Notes: generated by a model from the letters alone, not told the origin. 64,000 bases of DNA from Prolixibacteraceae bacterium (GCA_019163175.1 JAFLKN010000015.1:310001-374000), one strand, 5' to 3'; shown: positions 35,516 through 44,964, counted from the first letter of the stretch. Numbers and translations are program-made.

Positions 35516-36436
35516 ATGACTAAAAGTTGGATCATTTCGAGACGACGTTTCCTTGGATTAGTTGGGACAACCACCGCCGGAATTTTAATTTCGCCTGATT
35601 TACTGGCAAAAAGTGGACAGACACCGCTGGTAAGGTTTGGAGTATTATCCGATGTACACTATGCCAACCGTGAACCAGCCGGTAGCCGCTTTTATGGGCA
35701 ATCACTCAACAAAGTTCAGGATTGTATCGATCAGTTCAATCGCGAAAAGGTTGATTTTGCAATAGAACTGGGCGATTTTAAAGATCAGGATTCGGTTCCG
35801 AACGAAGCCAATACACTGAAATACTTATCCGACATCGAAGCGGTTTTCCAAAATTTCGAAGGCCCGACTTATCATGTTTTGGGGAACCACGACATGGATG
35901 GAATTTCGAAAGAACAGTTCCTGAGCCGGGTGGAAAATACAGGCATTTCTCCCAACCGAAGCTATTACTCCTTCAACAAAAAAGGACTTCATTTTGTGGT
36001 TCTGGATGGAAATTTCACGAAGGAAGGAAAAGCATACGACCATGGAAACTTTCACTGGGAAGATGCTTCTATTCCACAAAGCCAGCTCGATTGGCTCAAA
36101 AAAGATTTGAAATCGACCAGACATCCGGTAATTGTTTTCGTTCACCAAATGCTCGACGATTCAAAAAGCGTGAAACAAGCCGTACAGAATGCCGCTGAAG
36201 TGCGACAAATTCTGGAACATTCGGGTAGGGTACGTTGTGTGTTTCAAGGGCATGTTCATGAGGAAAGATACAATCTGATCAACGGAATTCACTATTATTC
36301 GGTGAATGCGGTGGTCGATGGCGATGGCCCAAATAACAACGCTTATATGATCGTTGAATTTTATAAAGACGGAAGCCTGAAAATTGACGGATTCCGCAGA
36401 GCTACGGATCATGAATATAAATCAGTTCAGCAATGA
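35516..36436 (+). CDS. Tat-exported metallophosphoesterase
   Basis: A 306-residue calcineurin-like phosphoesterase. A twin-arginine signal (SRRRFLGLVGTTTAG) precedes the metal motifs: GVLSDVHY (Asp, His), ELGDFKDQ (Asp), LGNHDMDG (Asn, His), FVHQML (His) and GHVHEE (His). It hydrolyses phosphomonoesters or diesters in the periplasm. The stop overlaps the start of the sirtuin gene by 4 bp, making it the first gene of a tight run (phosphoesterase, sirtuin, barrel protein, epimerase). Substrate unknown. Confidence 0.87.
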   Translation: MTKSWIISRRRFLGLVGTTTAGILISPDLLAKSGQTPLVRFGVLSDVHYANREPAGSRFYGQSLNKVQDCIDQFNREKVDFAIELGDFKDQDSVPNEANTLKYLSDIEAVFQNFEGPTYHVLGNHDMDGISKEQFLSRVENTGISPNRSYYSFNKKGLHFVVLDGNFTKEGKAYDHGNFHWEDASIPQSQLDWLKKDLKSTRHPVIVFVHQMLDDSKSVKQAVQNAAEVRQILEHSGRVRCVFQGHVHEERYNLINGIHYYSVNAVVDGDGPNNNAYMIVEFYKDGSLKIDGFRRATDHEYKSVQQ

Positions 36437-37122
36437 AAAAGAAACTCGTCATCCTTTCAGGAGCCGGAATGAGCCAGGAGAGTGGCATCCGTACCTTTCG
36501 CGACATGGGTGGATTGTGGGAGGAATACGACATTTCTGAAGTGGCGACTCCTGAAGCATGGGCACGGAATCCTGAACTGGTTATGCGGTTTTATAACGAT
36601 CGTCGCAAACAATTGTACGAATGCCAACCAAATGCAGGGCACTTGGGCCTGGTGGAACTTGAAAAAGATTTTGATGTGCAGATAGTGACACAGAATGTGG
36701 ACGATTTGCATGAACGTGCCGGAAGTTTAAATGTTTTGCATTTGCATGGCGAGTTGAAAAAAGCCCGGAGTTCGGTTGATGAATCGCTGATTTACGAGAT
36801 CGATGGCTGGGAATTAAAATTCGGGCAGAAGTGTGCCAAAGGAAGCCAGCTTCGTCCGCATATTGTTTGGTTTGGCGAGGCCGTTCCTGCTATGGACGAT
36901 GCTATTCCACTGGTTGAAAGCGCAGATATTTTAGTGGTTATAGGTACTTCGCTAAATGTTTATCCGGCAGCCGGGTTGGTAAATTATACAAAAAAAGGCA
37001 CTCCAATTTTCGTAGTCGATCCGGAGCGTCCACCAATGTCTGTTCGAAACGTAATCTATATTCAGGAAAAAGCCGGGAAAGGGCTTGAAATCCTGAAAGA
37101 AAAATTAAAATCTTTCGTATGA
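36433..37122 (+). CDS. cobB: SIR2-type NAD-dependent protein deacylase, no zinc cysteines
   Basis: A 229-residue sirtuin: GAGMSQESGIRTFRD (NAD site, residues 10-24), TQNVDDLHERAG and the catalytic His105 in HLHGELKK. The acyl-selectivity pair YxxR (Tyr54, Arg57 in FYNDRR) matches class III sirtuins, which remove succinyl and malonyl groups. The four-cysteine zinc ribbon is lost (KKARSSVDES...FGQKCAKGSQL leaves one Cys, 134), as I recall for other Bacteroidota members. Cytosolic. It overlaps neighbours on both sides by 4 bp. Confidence 0.88.
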   Translation: MKKKLVILSGAGMSQESGIRTFRDMGGLWEEYDISEVATPEAWARNPELVMRFYNDRRKQLYECQPNAGHLGLVELEKDFDVQIVTQNVDDLHERAGSLNVLHLHGELKKARSSVDESLIYEIDGWELKFGQKCAKGSQLRPHIVWFGEAVPAMDDAIPLVESADILVVIGTSLNVYPAAGLVNYTKKGTPIFVVDPERPPMSVRNVIYIQEKAGKGLEILKEKLKSFV

Positions 37123-37733
37123 AGCAAATTTATCTCATTGTTTTGCTACTGGCAATGGCCGGTTTAAATGGGTTCGCACAGCGGTTTGAAGGCGGTATAA
37201 TTGGCGGACTTAACGCCTCTCAGGTTGATGGGGACAATTACAGCGGATATCACAAACCCGGTGTTGCTTTGGGCGGATATGTGCAAACCAATCTCTCACG
37301 CACGGTATATGCCGGAATGGAACTCAAATTCATGCAAAAGGGCAGCCGCAACATTGATTCGCTCGCTACCGATGGCCAGATTAAATACATTATGCGCCTG
37401 AATTATGTCGATCTTCCGGTTTATCTGGGGATTCGTACCAGCGAAAAAATATCTCTTCTTGTCGGTATATCTCCAGGATACATGATCAGTGGAGCGGAGT
37501 ACAATGACTACGGAAAGTTTCCGGAAGAAGATCAAAGTCCATTCAGCGAGCTCGATGTTCAGGGAATGTTAGGTTTCCGTTTTCAGTTCACCCGTCGGCT
37601 TTTTGTTGATCTGCGCGGAGCCTATTCACTTTTGCCTATCCGCGAACAGAAAGGCGATGAGCTTTGGTACTGGAAAAGCAACCAATTCAATAATATACTC
37701 AGTACCACGGTACTGTACCGGCTCGATTTCTGA
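37119..37733 (+). CDS. Outer-membrane beta-barrel protein (PorT/OmpW-like family)
   Basis: A 204-residue protein with a signal peptide (LIVLLLAMAGLNGFAQ) and the beta-barrel_2 pattern: GGIIGGLNASQVDGDNY, GVALGGYVQTNL, LPVYLGIRTSEKISLLVG, and an ending LYRLDF with a terminal Phe that suits Bam-mediated insertion. These small barrels are very common in Bacteroidota and mostly unassigned. It overlaps the sirtuin stop by 4 bp. Function unknown. Confidence 0.8.
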   Translation: MKQIYLIVLLLAMAGLNGFAQRFEGGIIGGLNASQVDGDNYSGYHKPGVALGGYVQTNLSRTVYAGMELKFMQKGSRNIDSLATDGQIKYIMRLNYVDLPVYLGIRTSEKISLLVGISPGYMISGAEYNDYGKFPEEDQSPFSELDVQGMLGFRFQFTRRLFVDLRGAYSLLPIREQKGDELWYWKSNQFNNILSTTVLYRLDF

Positions 37734-37756
37734 TCTGACCTGAAACCAACCAACCT

Positions 37757-39100
37757 ATGAACCCAAAGTTGTTACTCATTTGTACCGGTATTTTACTTTT
37801 TTCCTGTTCTTCGCCGCAGAAAGTCAGCCAATCATCCGATCAGAAAATCATCGCTGAATTGTCTGAATCACTGAATAACGGAATTCTGGAAGTTTGGTAT
37901 CCCCGAACCATCGACAGCATTTCAGGAGGATTTCTGAGCGATTTCGATTACAAGTGGGAAATGAAAGGCCAGCAAAACAAGATGATTGTAACCCAAAGCC
38001 GCCACGTTTGGACATGCTCTACCGTTGCTGAATTCTATCCCGCTAAAAAAGATCAATTCCTGAAAACTGCCGCACATGGTGTTCAATTCCTGAAAGATAA
38101 AATGTGGGACGCACAACTTGGCGGATTTTTTAATCTGGTTGACCGGGAAGGAAATGTGCTGAAAGACGAAAAATCGGAGCGGATAATTAAGGACGCTTAC
38201 GGAAATGCTTTTGCCATTTACGGATTATCAGCATATTCCAGGGTTTCAGGAGATACCGCAGCCCTTTCAATGGCGAAAAAAGCCTTTCTCTGGCTCGATC
38301 AGCACAGCTACGATCCCCAGTTTGGCGGATATTTTCAGTTTCTGGAAGCCGATGGTACAGCCCTGAAAAACGGACTAAACGGAGTTCCACCCAAAGATCA
38401 GAATGGCTCAATTCATTTGCTCGAAGCATTCACCGAATTGTACCGCGTTTGGCCCGATCCGCTGGTGAAAGAACGTCTGTTAATGATGCTGAATCTGATC
38501 CGCGACAAGATTACTCATCCAAAAGGGTATTTGCAATTGTTCCTGAATCAGGATTTGTCGCCGGTTTCGTACCGCGATTCGGCAGAAGATGTGCGAAAAA
38601 AGAACTGGTATCGCGATCACATTTCGTTCGGACACGATGTTGAAACAGCTTTCCTGATGCTGGAAGCTTCCGAAATTGCCGGCCTCGAAAACGATACAAT
38701 CACACTCCGGAAGGCAAAAAAGATGGTAGATCATTCCATCGAAAATGGCTGGGATAAGCAGGCTGGTGGATTTTATGAAGCTGGTTACTACTTCAAAGGT
38801 CAGGATACAGTTACCATTATAAAAGATACGAAGAACTGGTGGGCACAGGCCGAAGGATTGAACTCGTTGCTTATGATGGCAGAGCTTTTCCCGGACGACC
38901 CGCACAATTACAAATTGCTGTTTACGAAGGAATGGGAATACATTGACAAATACTTGATTGATCATGAACATGGCGATTGGTACCCAAACGGAACGGACAA
39001 AGAGCCTGGCGAAAAAATGGCCATGAAATCACAAATCTGGAAAGGAAATTACCACACTTCGCGTTCGTTGATGAACTGTTTGAAGCGATTGAATAAGTAG
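37757..39100 (+). CDS. AGE-family epimerase/isomerase lipoprotein (cellobiose 2-epimerase-like)
   Basis: 447 residues with a lipoprotein signal (GILLFSC). The (alpha/alpha)6-barrel family is recognised from HVWTCSTVAEF, WDAQLGGFFNL, ISFGHDVETAFLMLEA, WWAQAEGLNSLL and KGNYHTSRSLMN; the His residues in GHD and YHT match the catalytic pair of cellobiose 2-epimerases. It would epimerise a sugar's C2. Most members I know are cytosolic, so an exported, membrane-anchored version is unusual. Last of the run starting at 35516. Confidence 0.82.
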   Translation: MNPKLLLICTGILLFSCSSPQKVSQSSDQKIIAELSESLNNGILEVWYPRTIDSISGGFLSDFDYKWEMKGQQNKMIVTQSRHVWTCSTVAEFYPAKKDQFLKTAAHGVQFLKDKMWDAQLGGFFNLVDREGNVLKDEKSERIIKDAYGNAFAIYGLSAYSRVSGDTAALSMAKKAFLWLDQHSYDPQFGGYFQFLEADGTALKNGLNGVPPKDQNGSIHLLEAFTELYRVWPDPLVKERLLMMLNLIRDKITHPKGYLQLFLNQDLSPVSYRDSAEDVRKKNWYRDHISFGHDVETAFLMLEASEIAGLENDTITLRKAKKMVDHSIENGWDKQAGGFYEAGYYFKGQDTVTIIKDTKNWWAQAEGLNSLLMMAELFPDDPHNYKLLFTKEWEYIDKYLIDHEHGDWYPNGTDKEPGEKMAMKSQIWKGNYHTSRSLMNCLKRLNK

Positions 39101-39104
39101 CCTC

Positions 39105-39785
39105 CTACTTTTTCAGCGAACTTCGCGATTTAAATCCGTTATTGAGCGCATACGATGGATTGATCAGGCAAACCGCAACCGCTTCGTACCAGCGGAATCC
39201 GTTTCTGCTCATTTTTACGGTTGCCACATGGCTCAGTTCGCCAACCATAATTCCGAGGAAAGGGGTTGTTATTAAATCCTGAACACTGGGTTGTTCCATT
39301 CCCGCTTCCCATCCGTACTCCCAAATTAGCGATTGTCCGATACAAAAAAGAGACGATTGCCAAATATTGGCATTTTGTGCCCTGACGGTGTTGTAATAAA
39401 ACCCACCTTGATATGGATGACCAATGTAGTTGATGAACCAAAGGTCGTAATCGATTACCGGAGGCTCTGTAAATGATTTCCGGTACTGATTTTTGATTGA
39501 AGTAAATTTGAGTTTTTCCTTTTTATTCCACTTACTCACATATTCGGGTGCAATAATTAGGTATGTTCCCATCGTGATGTTGTAGCCTGCAACATACAAA
39601 CTTCCCCTCCACATTTTGTTGCACAAACTGGCCTCCTGATGGTTTATCCGGACAGAATATAGAATTGGTGGATTTTTTCTTACACAAAACGACTTTAAAG
39701 TGTCAGAAGAATCAATGTTCCGGATTTGCGCAGTTGCAAGAAAATGCAGGAATATGGCCAAAATCAACAATTGAAATTTAGGCAT
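39105..39785 (-). CDS. DUF3943-like exported protein
   Basis: A 226-residue protein with a signal peptide (LLILAIFLHFLATAQ). The segment DYDLWFINYIGHPYQGGFYYNTVRAQNANIW, followed by SLIWEYGWEAGMEQPSVQDLITTPFLGIMVGE, matches the conserved core of the DUF3943 family (N...HP..G..Y, then WE...E...PS..D...TP..G...GE). Probably outer-membrane associated. Function unknown. It converges on the epimerase (4-bp gap). Confidence 0.72.
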   Translation of the reverse strand: MPKFQLLILAIFLHFLATAQIRNIDSSDTLKSFCVRKNPPILYSVRINHQEASLCNKMWRGSLYVAGYNITMGTYLIIAPEYVSKWNKKEKLKFTSIKNQYRKSFTEPPVIDYDLWFINYIGHPYQGGFYYNTVRAQNANIWQSSLFCIGQSLIWEYGWEAGMEQPSVQDLITTPFLGIMVGELSHVATVKMSRNGFRWYEAVAVCLINPSYALNNGFKSRSSLKK

Positions 39786-39997
39786 TTTGATAGCTTTGTT
39801 AGGAGTTTTGGTTTTTTAAAAAACAGTAAAAGTTTGTCAGCCTAAAATCATCAACACAAATCCCATCAACCAGAATCAAATATACAAAATTTGCAGGTTC
39901 TGGTTTTGAAATTCAATCAAGAAATAGGATTATTATTAATATTAAAACTACTGATTTTCTCACTCGAAACACAGATAATTCAAGCGATTCAATTCAC

Positions 39998-40028
39998 TTG
40001 GTTTTACTCTACAATAGTCTTATCTTTC
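39998..40028 (+). promoter_or_regulatory. Candidate promoter of the lipoprotein/ATP-grasp pair
   Basis: TTG (39998-40000), 20 bases, TATCTTTC (40021-40028), one mismatch to TAnnTTTG. It lies 21 bp before the chosen ATG. Confidence 0.42.
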
Positions 40029-40049
40029 GCACGCTTAACTTTAAAATGC

Positions 40050-40364
40050 ATGAAACGTACGACCTCTATTCTACTTGGAGCTGTTTTCCTGGCTGCCATC
40101 AGTTCGTGTTCCGACAAACCAAAACAAAAAGATGAATGGATTACAGGTGCTGACCAGACTGGCAAGACCCGCGATACCCTTATTAACAATCAGCATTACA
40201 GGCATTATGGCATGGGTTGGTTCTTAATTGCCAACGGAATGATTAATCCCGGCAGGTATCAACCTTCTTCACTGCACCAGATTCGCACCCCGGGACATAT
40301 TCCTGCACATATTCGTACTGGTGGTTTTGGTGCCAGCGGCCGAAGTTCATCCGTTTCAAGTTAA
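40050..40364 (+). CDS. Small lipoprotein, YgiB-like by context
   Basis: The start at 40050 opens a lipoprotein signal (MKRTTSILLGAVFLAAISSC); longer upstream frames add an unlikely 53-residue leader. The 104-residue product ends with GGFGASGRSSSVSS after a His/Pro-rich stretch. It lies 6 bp before a glutathionylspermidine-synthase-like gene. In enterobacteria the lipoproteins YgiB/YjfM (with a Gly/Ser-rich end) precede YgiC/YjfC in the same way, so this is a likely functional counterpart; the family link itself is inference. Confidence 0.65.
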   Translation: MKRTTSILLGAVFLAAISSCSDKPKQKDEWITGADQTGKTRDTLINNQHYRHYGMGWFLIANGMINPGRYQPSSLHQIRTPGHIPAHIRTGGFGASGRSSSVSS

Positions 40365-40370
40365 TTAACT

Positions 40371-41498
40371 ATGCAAAGAGTCGAATTCTCACCCCGGTCC
40401 GGATGGCAAAATACCATCGAACAGCAAGGTTTTTTATTTAACGAAGGTGGTAACTATTGGAAAGAAAATGCTGCCTATTCCTTCACTGAAGCCGAAATCT
40501 TGTCGATAGAAAAAGCGACCAATGCCATTTTTTCGATGTGCTGCGAGGCGGTTGAATATGTCATTAAACGCGAGTGGTACGACCGGTTTTTTATCGACCG
40601 GAAATATGCTGATTTAATTCGCTGGTCGTGGTACGAAGATCAACCTTCGCTATACGGGAGAATGGATCTGGCCTATAACCAAGGCTCTATCAAACTGTTG
40701 GAATTCAATGCAGACACACCCACATCTTTGCTCGAATCGTCAGTTATTCAGTGGTACTGGATGAAAGATGTAAAACCAATGGCTGACCAGTTCAACTCAA
40801 TACATGAAAAGCTCATTGCACATTATAAGCTAATTCGCGGCTGGATGAAATCGAACCGCATGCACTTCTGCTGCGTGGAAGGTAATCTGGAAGATTTAAT
40901 GACCGTAAAATACCTTGAAGATGTGGCACATCAGGCCGGATTAGATACCCGCTTTTTGTACATGGAACACTTGGGTTTCGACACAAAAAAGCAATGTTTT
41001 ACCGACGACCAGTTTGAAGAAATTGAAACCATTTTCAAACTTTATCCTTACGAATGGATGTTGGCCGAAGAATTCGGACCGGAGCTAATCACCACCCGCG
41101 ATAAATGCTGGTGGATTGAACCTGCCTGGAAAATGATTCTTTCAAACAAAATGATTCTGACTGTTTTGCACGAAATGTTCCCCAACTCACCATACATTTT
41201 ACCCTGCAAAACTACACGTCCGATGAGTGGCGATTTTGTTCAAAAACCAATCTACTCGCGCGAAGGAGCCAATGTTGATATCTGGATTAATGGTCAGTCA
41301 GTCGAAAAAACCGATGGTGAATATGGCAGTGAAGGCTACGTTTATCAGCAATATGCAGCTTTGCCCGATTTCGAAGGAAATCATCCGGTAATTGGCAGTT
41401 GGATTATTGGAAGCGAATCGGCCGGAATGGGTATCCGCGAATCGGATGGCCTGATAACAGGCAATACCAGTCGTTTTGTTCCTCACTTTTTCGAATAG
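40371..41498 (+). CDS. Glutathionylspermidine-synthase-like ATP-grasp protein (YgiC-like)
   Basis: A 375-residue ATP-grasp enzyme of the GSP_synth family: YGRMDLAYNQGSIKLLEFNADTPTSLLE (substrate/ATP region), WWIEPAWKMILSNK, and the ATP-grasp KPIYSREGANVD. Unlike E. coli Gsp it lacks an N-terminal amidase and resembles stand-alone YgiC, whose substrate is unknown. Cytosolic. Paired with the small lipoprotein just upstream and convergent with comF. Confidence 0.85.
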   Translation: MQRVEFSPRSGWQNTIEQQGFLFNEGGNYWKENAAYSFTEAEILSIEKATNAIFSMCCEAVEYVIKREWYDRFFIDRKYADLIRWSWYEDQPSLYGRMDLAYNQGSIKLLEFNADTPTSLLESSVIQWYWMKDVKPMADQFNSIHEKLIAHYKLIRGWMKSNRMHFCCVEGNLEDLMTVKYLEDVAHQAGLDTRFLYMEHLGFDTKKQCFTDDQFEEIETIFKLYPYEWMLAEEFGPELITTRDKCWWIEPAWKMILSNKMILTVLHEMFPNSPYILPCKTTRPMSGDFVQKPIYSREGANVDIWINGQSVEKTDGEYGSEGYVYQQYAALPDFEGNHPVIGSWIIGSESAGMGIRESDGLITGNTSRFVPHFFE

Positions 41499-41504
41499 AG
41501 CGTA

Positions 41505-42194
41505 TCAGGCAGTTGCCAAAGTTGCAATGCTAACTTTTGCGGTGGTTTTCGAAACGATGGTCTGAGCGCAGGCTTCGAGCGTTGAACCGGTAGTTACCAC
41601 GTCATCGACCAGCAAAATATGTTTTCCGGAGAAAGCTTCCGGATCGTTTAAGTCGAAAATACCTTCAACATTTTGCCAGCGCTCAAATCGATTTTTGCGC
41701 GTTTGTGTTTCGGTAGCCGTTACCCGTTTCAGGTTATTTCCCGACAATTCTTTTTGCATCTGTTTGGCTATTCCTGAAGCTATCCACCAGCTTTGATTGT
41801 ACCCACGTTTTTTCTCCTTTTGCGGATGAAGCGGTACCGGACAAATCACATCAACCGAAGAAAAATCGGGCGACTGTAGCAAATCAATGGCAAAGTGTTT
41901 CCCGATTTCTTCACCCAACTCTTTCATCCCTTTGTATTTCAGGTTATGCAGTAAAGATTGGTATTTACTGCCTTTGCTGAAATAGAAAAAAGAAGTGGCA
42001 AATTCGATTTGAACCCGTCCATAAAAAACCTGCGCTACACGATTATCCCGTTCAAGATGGTAGTTCGTTCTGGGAATATGGTGCAGGCAATGCAAACAAA
42101 TTAACTGTTCCTGCTCAATCAGCCTGTCGCCGCAAACAACACAAAGTCGTGGGAAAAGGAGTTCGGTCAAATAGAAAAGAATTGGGGTGTTCAT
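41505..42194 (-). CDS. comF: ComF family phosphoribosyltransferase-like protein
   Basis: A 229-residue protein with an N-terminal zinc finger (LCVVCGDRLIEQEQLICLHCL), the middle VPLHPQKEKKRGYNQ, and the PRPP loop ILLVDDVVTTGSTLEAC. ComF homologs are needed for DNA uptake during competence in some bacteria, but are widespread beyond them. The length is typical. It is divergent from the TPR kinase and converges with the ATP-grasp gene. Confidence 0.9.
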   Translation of the reverse strand: MNTPILFYLTELLFPRLCVVCGDRLIEQEQLICLHCLHHIPRTNYHLERDNRVAQVFYGRVQIEFATSFFYFSKGSKYQSLLHNLKYKGMKELGEEIGKHFAIDLLQSPDFSSVDVICPVPLHPQKEKKRGYNQSWWIASGIAKQMQKELSGNNLKRVTATETQTRKNRFERWQNVEGIFDLNDPEAFSGKHILLVDDVVTTGSTLEACAQTIVSKTTAKVSIATLATA

Positions 42195-42391
42195 GATTCG
42201 TTTCAGTTGAGTTGATTCCGTATAGAAAGTTACTGAAAATTCCTGATAACAGTATAAGTGAATATGATTATTTAAGACTTTTCAAGATCAGGAAATGGCG
42301 TTTCCTTACCAGACATAGAAAATTACTCTTTTTTTATGCTCAATTTCAACCTTTTCATAAGAATTCTGTTTTTAACTTAAATAATTTCAAA

Positions 42392-44329
42392 ATGAGGATT
42401 TCAATTGCCTTCCCCTTTGTATTATTTGTGTTTTTAAAAGTCAGTTTGGCGGCTGGCTTTGATAAAGATAGTATTCAGTTTTTGCTGAAGTCGCCACCTG
42501 ATACGAATAAGGTGAAGGCTTTGTGCGACTTGTGTTGGGAATACCGGTTCAAATCTGCCGACTCTGCCTTGATTTTTGGAGAACATGCTTTGCAGTTGGC
42601 CAAAGAAATAAACTATCCCAAAGGAATTGCTCAGGCTTACAACGATATGGCCATCGTATTTATTGACCGCGCCAATTACCGCAGAGCATCAAAGTATCTG
42701 CAGGAATCGATGAAAATTCGGGAACGCTTAAATGATTTGCCGGGGATGGCCTCTTTGCACAACAAACTAGGTATTATAGACCAAAAGCAGGGACGGCTCA
42801 AAGATGCTCTTCAAAATCAGATTGCCGCACTAAAAATTTACCAGCAACTTGGTCAGGACAAATGGATTGGCTATAGCTTAAACAACATTGCCATTATCCA
42901 TCAAAATCTGGGTAATCTTGACAAGGCACTTGAATACCACCAAAAAGCACTTGAATACCGGATAAAACTAAAAGATCAGGAAGGCGAAGCAGCTTCGTAT
43001 GGAAATATGGCCAATGTTTACGCCAAAATTCAGGATACAATTTCGGCCATATCCTATTACGAAAAAGCCATAAACCTTTCCCGAAGTTTAAAAAAAGCGG
43101 AGCTGATTAGTGCCAACCTGAGCAACATCAGCAATATTTATATGGCTCAGAAAAAGTACAACAAAGCGCTTGGCTTGTTTTCCGAATCTCTTGAAATCCG
43201 AGAAATTCTGGGTGATTCAAAAGGAATTTCTTCGACCTTGTCGAGAATGGGAAACGTATATACTGAAACCGGTAGATACAGAGAAGCTTCCAAGGCTTTG
43301 CACCGCTCATTGAAGATTGCACGCGAAATTTCGGTTGTAGAAGAAGAGTTGAGCGCTCTGCTTGGATTGGCCAAATTAAAAGCATTAACTAACCAGCTCG
43401 ACAGTTCGTTCGTTCTAATGAATGCCTACATTGCCGTAAAGGATTCGGTTTATGATGCCCGCATTAAGCAACAAATTCTGGATGTACAGAGCCAATACGA
43501 AACCGATAAACTGGAACAAGATCTCTTTTTAATCAAAAAGGAAAAGGAGTTTACTGACATTAAACTTCATCAACGAAAAACAGAGATTTGGCTTCTGATA
43601 TTTGTGATTATTTCGATTACTGGAGCAGGTATTTTTCTGTTCTACCGCCACCAGCAACGACAAAAAGCAGCCTTGGATGCCGAGCGGATAAGCCAGCAGG
43701 AGACCCGAATAAATGCAGTATTTCAGGCTCAGGAAGAAGAACGACGACGGATTGCCAAAGAATTGCACGATGGAATTGGTCAGACCATCAGCGCAATAAA
43801 AATGAACTACCAAAGTTTGTCGGGCAAAGCAGTTGAAAAAGAATTGGCGCCAGACTTTGAGAAGATAGGGAAAATGCTTGAAAATGCCGGGGTTGAAGTT
43901 CGCAGCATTTCCCACCAGATGCTTCCTAAAGAGTTGGAGCAGTTTGGCCTGATACCCGCAGTGGAAGGTATGCTTAGCCTGAACCTGGATAATGCACCCT
44001 TGAAATACGAGTTCGAACATTCCGGATTTTCGGAACGGATTAGCAGTCATATTGAGCTGGCCATGTTTCGTGTTTTGCAGGAACTAGTAAGCAATGTAGT
44101 GAAACATGCAAAGGCAAGTCAGTTGACTGTTCAGTTGGTAAAACTCAAATCGCATGTCGTGCTGAACGTTTCGGATAACGGAATTGGATTTGATGTGGAG
44201 TGCAAGGAAAAGAATGGAATCGGACTTTTAAATATTGCCAGCAGAATTGATGCGATTAAAGGTCATTTGCATTACGAATCAATTTCAGGAAAAGGAACCA
44301 CTGTAACCATAAGAACCCCAATAGAATGA
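42392..44329 (+). CDS. TPR-containing NarL-type sensor histidine kinase
   Basis: A 645-residue kinase. The start at 42392 opens a signal peptide (ISIAFPFVLFVFLKVSLAA). Residues ~30-365 are tetratricopeptide repeats (ALEYHQKALEYRIKLKDQEGEAASYGNMANVY) facing the periplasm; a coiled coil and one membrane helix (IWLLIFVIISITGAGIFLFY, ~400-420) lead to HisKA_3 with His459 in AKELHDGIGQTIS and a HATPase with LVSNVVKHAKA and DNGIGFD. It partners the LuxR regulator whose ATG overlaps its stop by 4 bp. Signal unknown. Confidence 0.87.
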   Translation: MRISIAFPFVLFVFLKVSLAAGFDKDSIQFLLKSPPDTNKVKALCDLCWEYRFKSADSALIFGEHALQLAKEINYPKGIAQAYNDMAIVFIDRANYRRASKYLQESMKIRERLNDLPGMASLHNKLGIIDQKQGRLKDALQNQIAALKIYQQLGQDKWIGYSLNNIAIIHQNLGNLDKALEYHQKALEYRIKLKDQEGEAASYGNMANVYAKIQDTISAISYYEKAINLSRSLKKAELISANLSNISNIYMAQKKYNKALGLFSESLEIREILGDSKGISSTLSRMGNVYTETGRYREASKALHRSLKIAREISVVEEELSALLGLAKLKALTNQLDSSFVLMNAYIAVKDSVYDARIKQQILDVQSQYETDKLEQDLFLIKKEKEFTDIKLHQRKTEIWLLIFVIISITGAGIFLFYRHQQRQKAALDAERISQQETRINAVFQAQEEERRRIAKELHDGIGQTISAIKMNYQSLSGKAVEKELAPDFEKIGKMLENAGVEVRSISHQMLPKELEQFGLIPAVEGMLSLNLDNAPLKYEFEHSGFSERISSHIELAMFRVLQELVSNVVKHAKASQLTVQLVKLKSHVVLNVSDNGIGFDVECKEKNGIGLLNIASRIDAIKGHLHYESISGKGTTVTIRTPIE

Positions 44330-44964
44330 ACCGAATAAAAGTACTTCTGGTCGACGATCATCAGCTAATCATTGATGGGCTGAAATCGCTTTTAAAAAAT
44401 ACCGACGAAATCGTTGTGGCGGCCGAAGCCAACAATGGCCGTGAGGCTTTGCGCATTCTGGATATGCTGGAAATCGACGTTGTTCTGATGGACATTGACA
44501 TGCCGGTGATGAATGGCATTGATACCTTGAAAGAAATGCAGAAACTGAACTCCCGGTTTAAGGTGATTATTCTTTCGATGCACCAGGAAGCCGGCATGAT
44601 TAAAAGCCTGATGTCGATCGGCGCTCATGGTTATCTGTTAAAAAGCTGTGCACAAGATGAACTGATCAGCGCCATCAGGAAAGTAGCTGCCGGCCAGCAG
44701 TTTTTCTCGCCCGAAGTAACTTTGTCGTTGCTGAACCCTACACCAAATAATCCGCTAAATACCAATCAGCCTGAACTACTTACCGATCGTGAAACGGAGA
44801 TTCTGAAACTTATTGCCGAGGGTTTTTCAAACAAGGAAATTGGTTCGAAACTGTTTATTAGTCATCGTACAGTCGATACCCATCGTACCAATCTGATGAA
44901 GAAACTCAACTCGAGTAACATTGCCGGACTAATCAGCTATGCCATCAAAAACGGAATCGTGTAA
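44326..44964 (+). CDS. LuxR/NarL-family response regulator
   Basis: 212 residues: REC domain with VDDHQLI, phospho-acceptor Asp56 in VVLMDIDMPVMNG and Lys in GYLLKSC; C-terminal LuxR HTH (LTDRETEILKLIAEGFSNKEIGSKLFISHRTVDTHRTN). It is the cognate partner of the TPR kinase, with translational coupling through ATGA. Targets unknown. Confidence 0.92.
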   Translation: MNRIKVLLVDDHQLIIDGLKSLLKNTDEIVVAAEANNGREALRILDMLEIDVVLMDIDMPVMNGIDTLKEMQKLNSRFKVIILSMHQEAGMIKSLMSIGAHGYLLKSCAQDELISAIRKVAAGQQFFSPEVTLSLLNPTPNNPLNTNQPELLTDRETEILKLIAEGFSNKEIGSKLFISHRTVDTHRTNLMKKLNSSNIAGLISYAIKNGIV

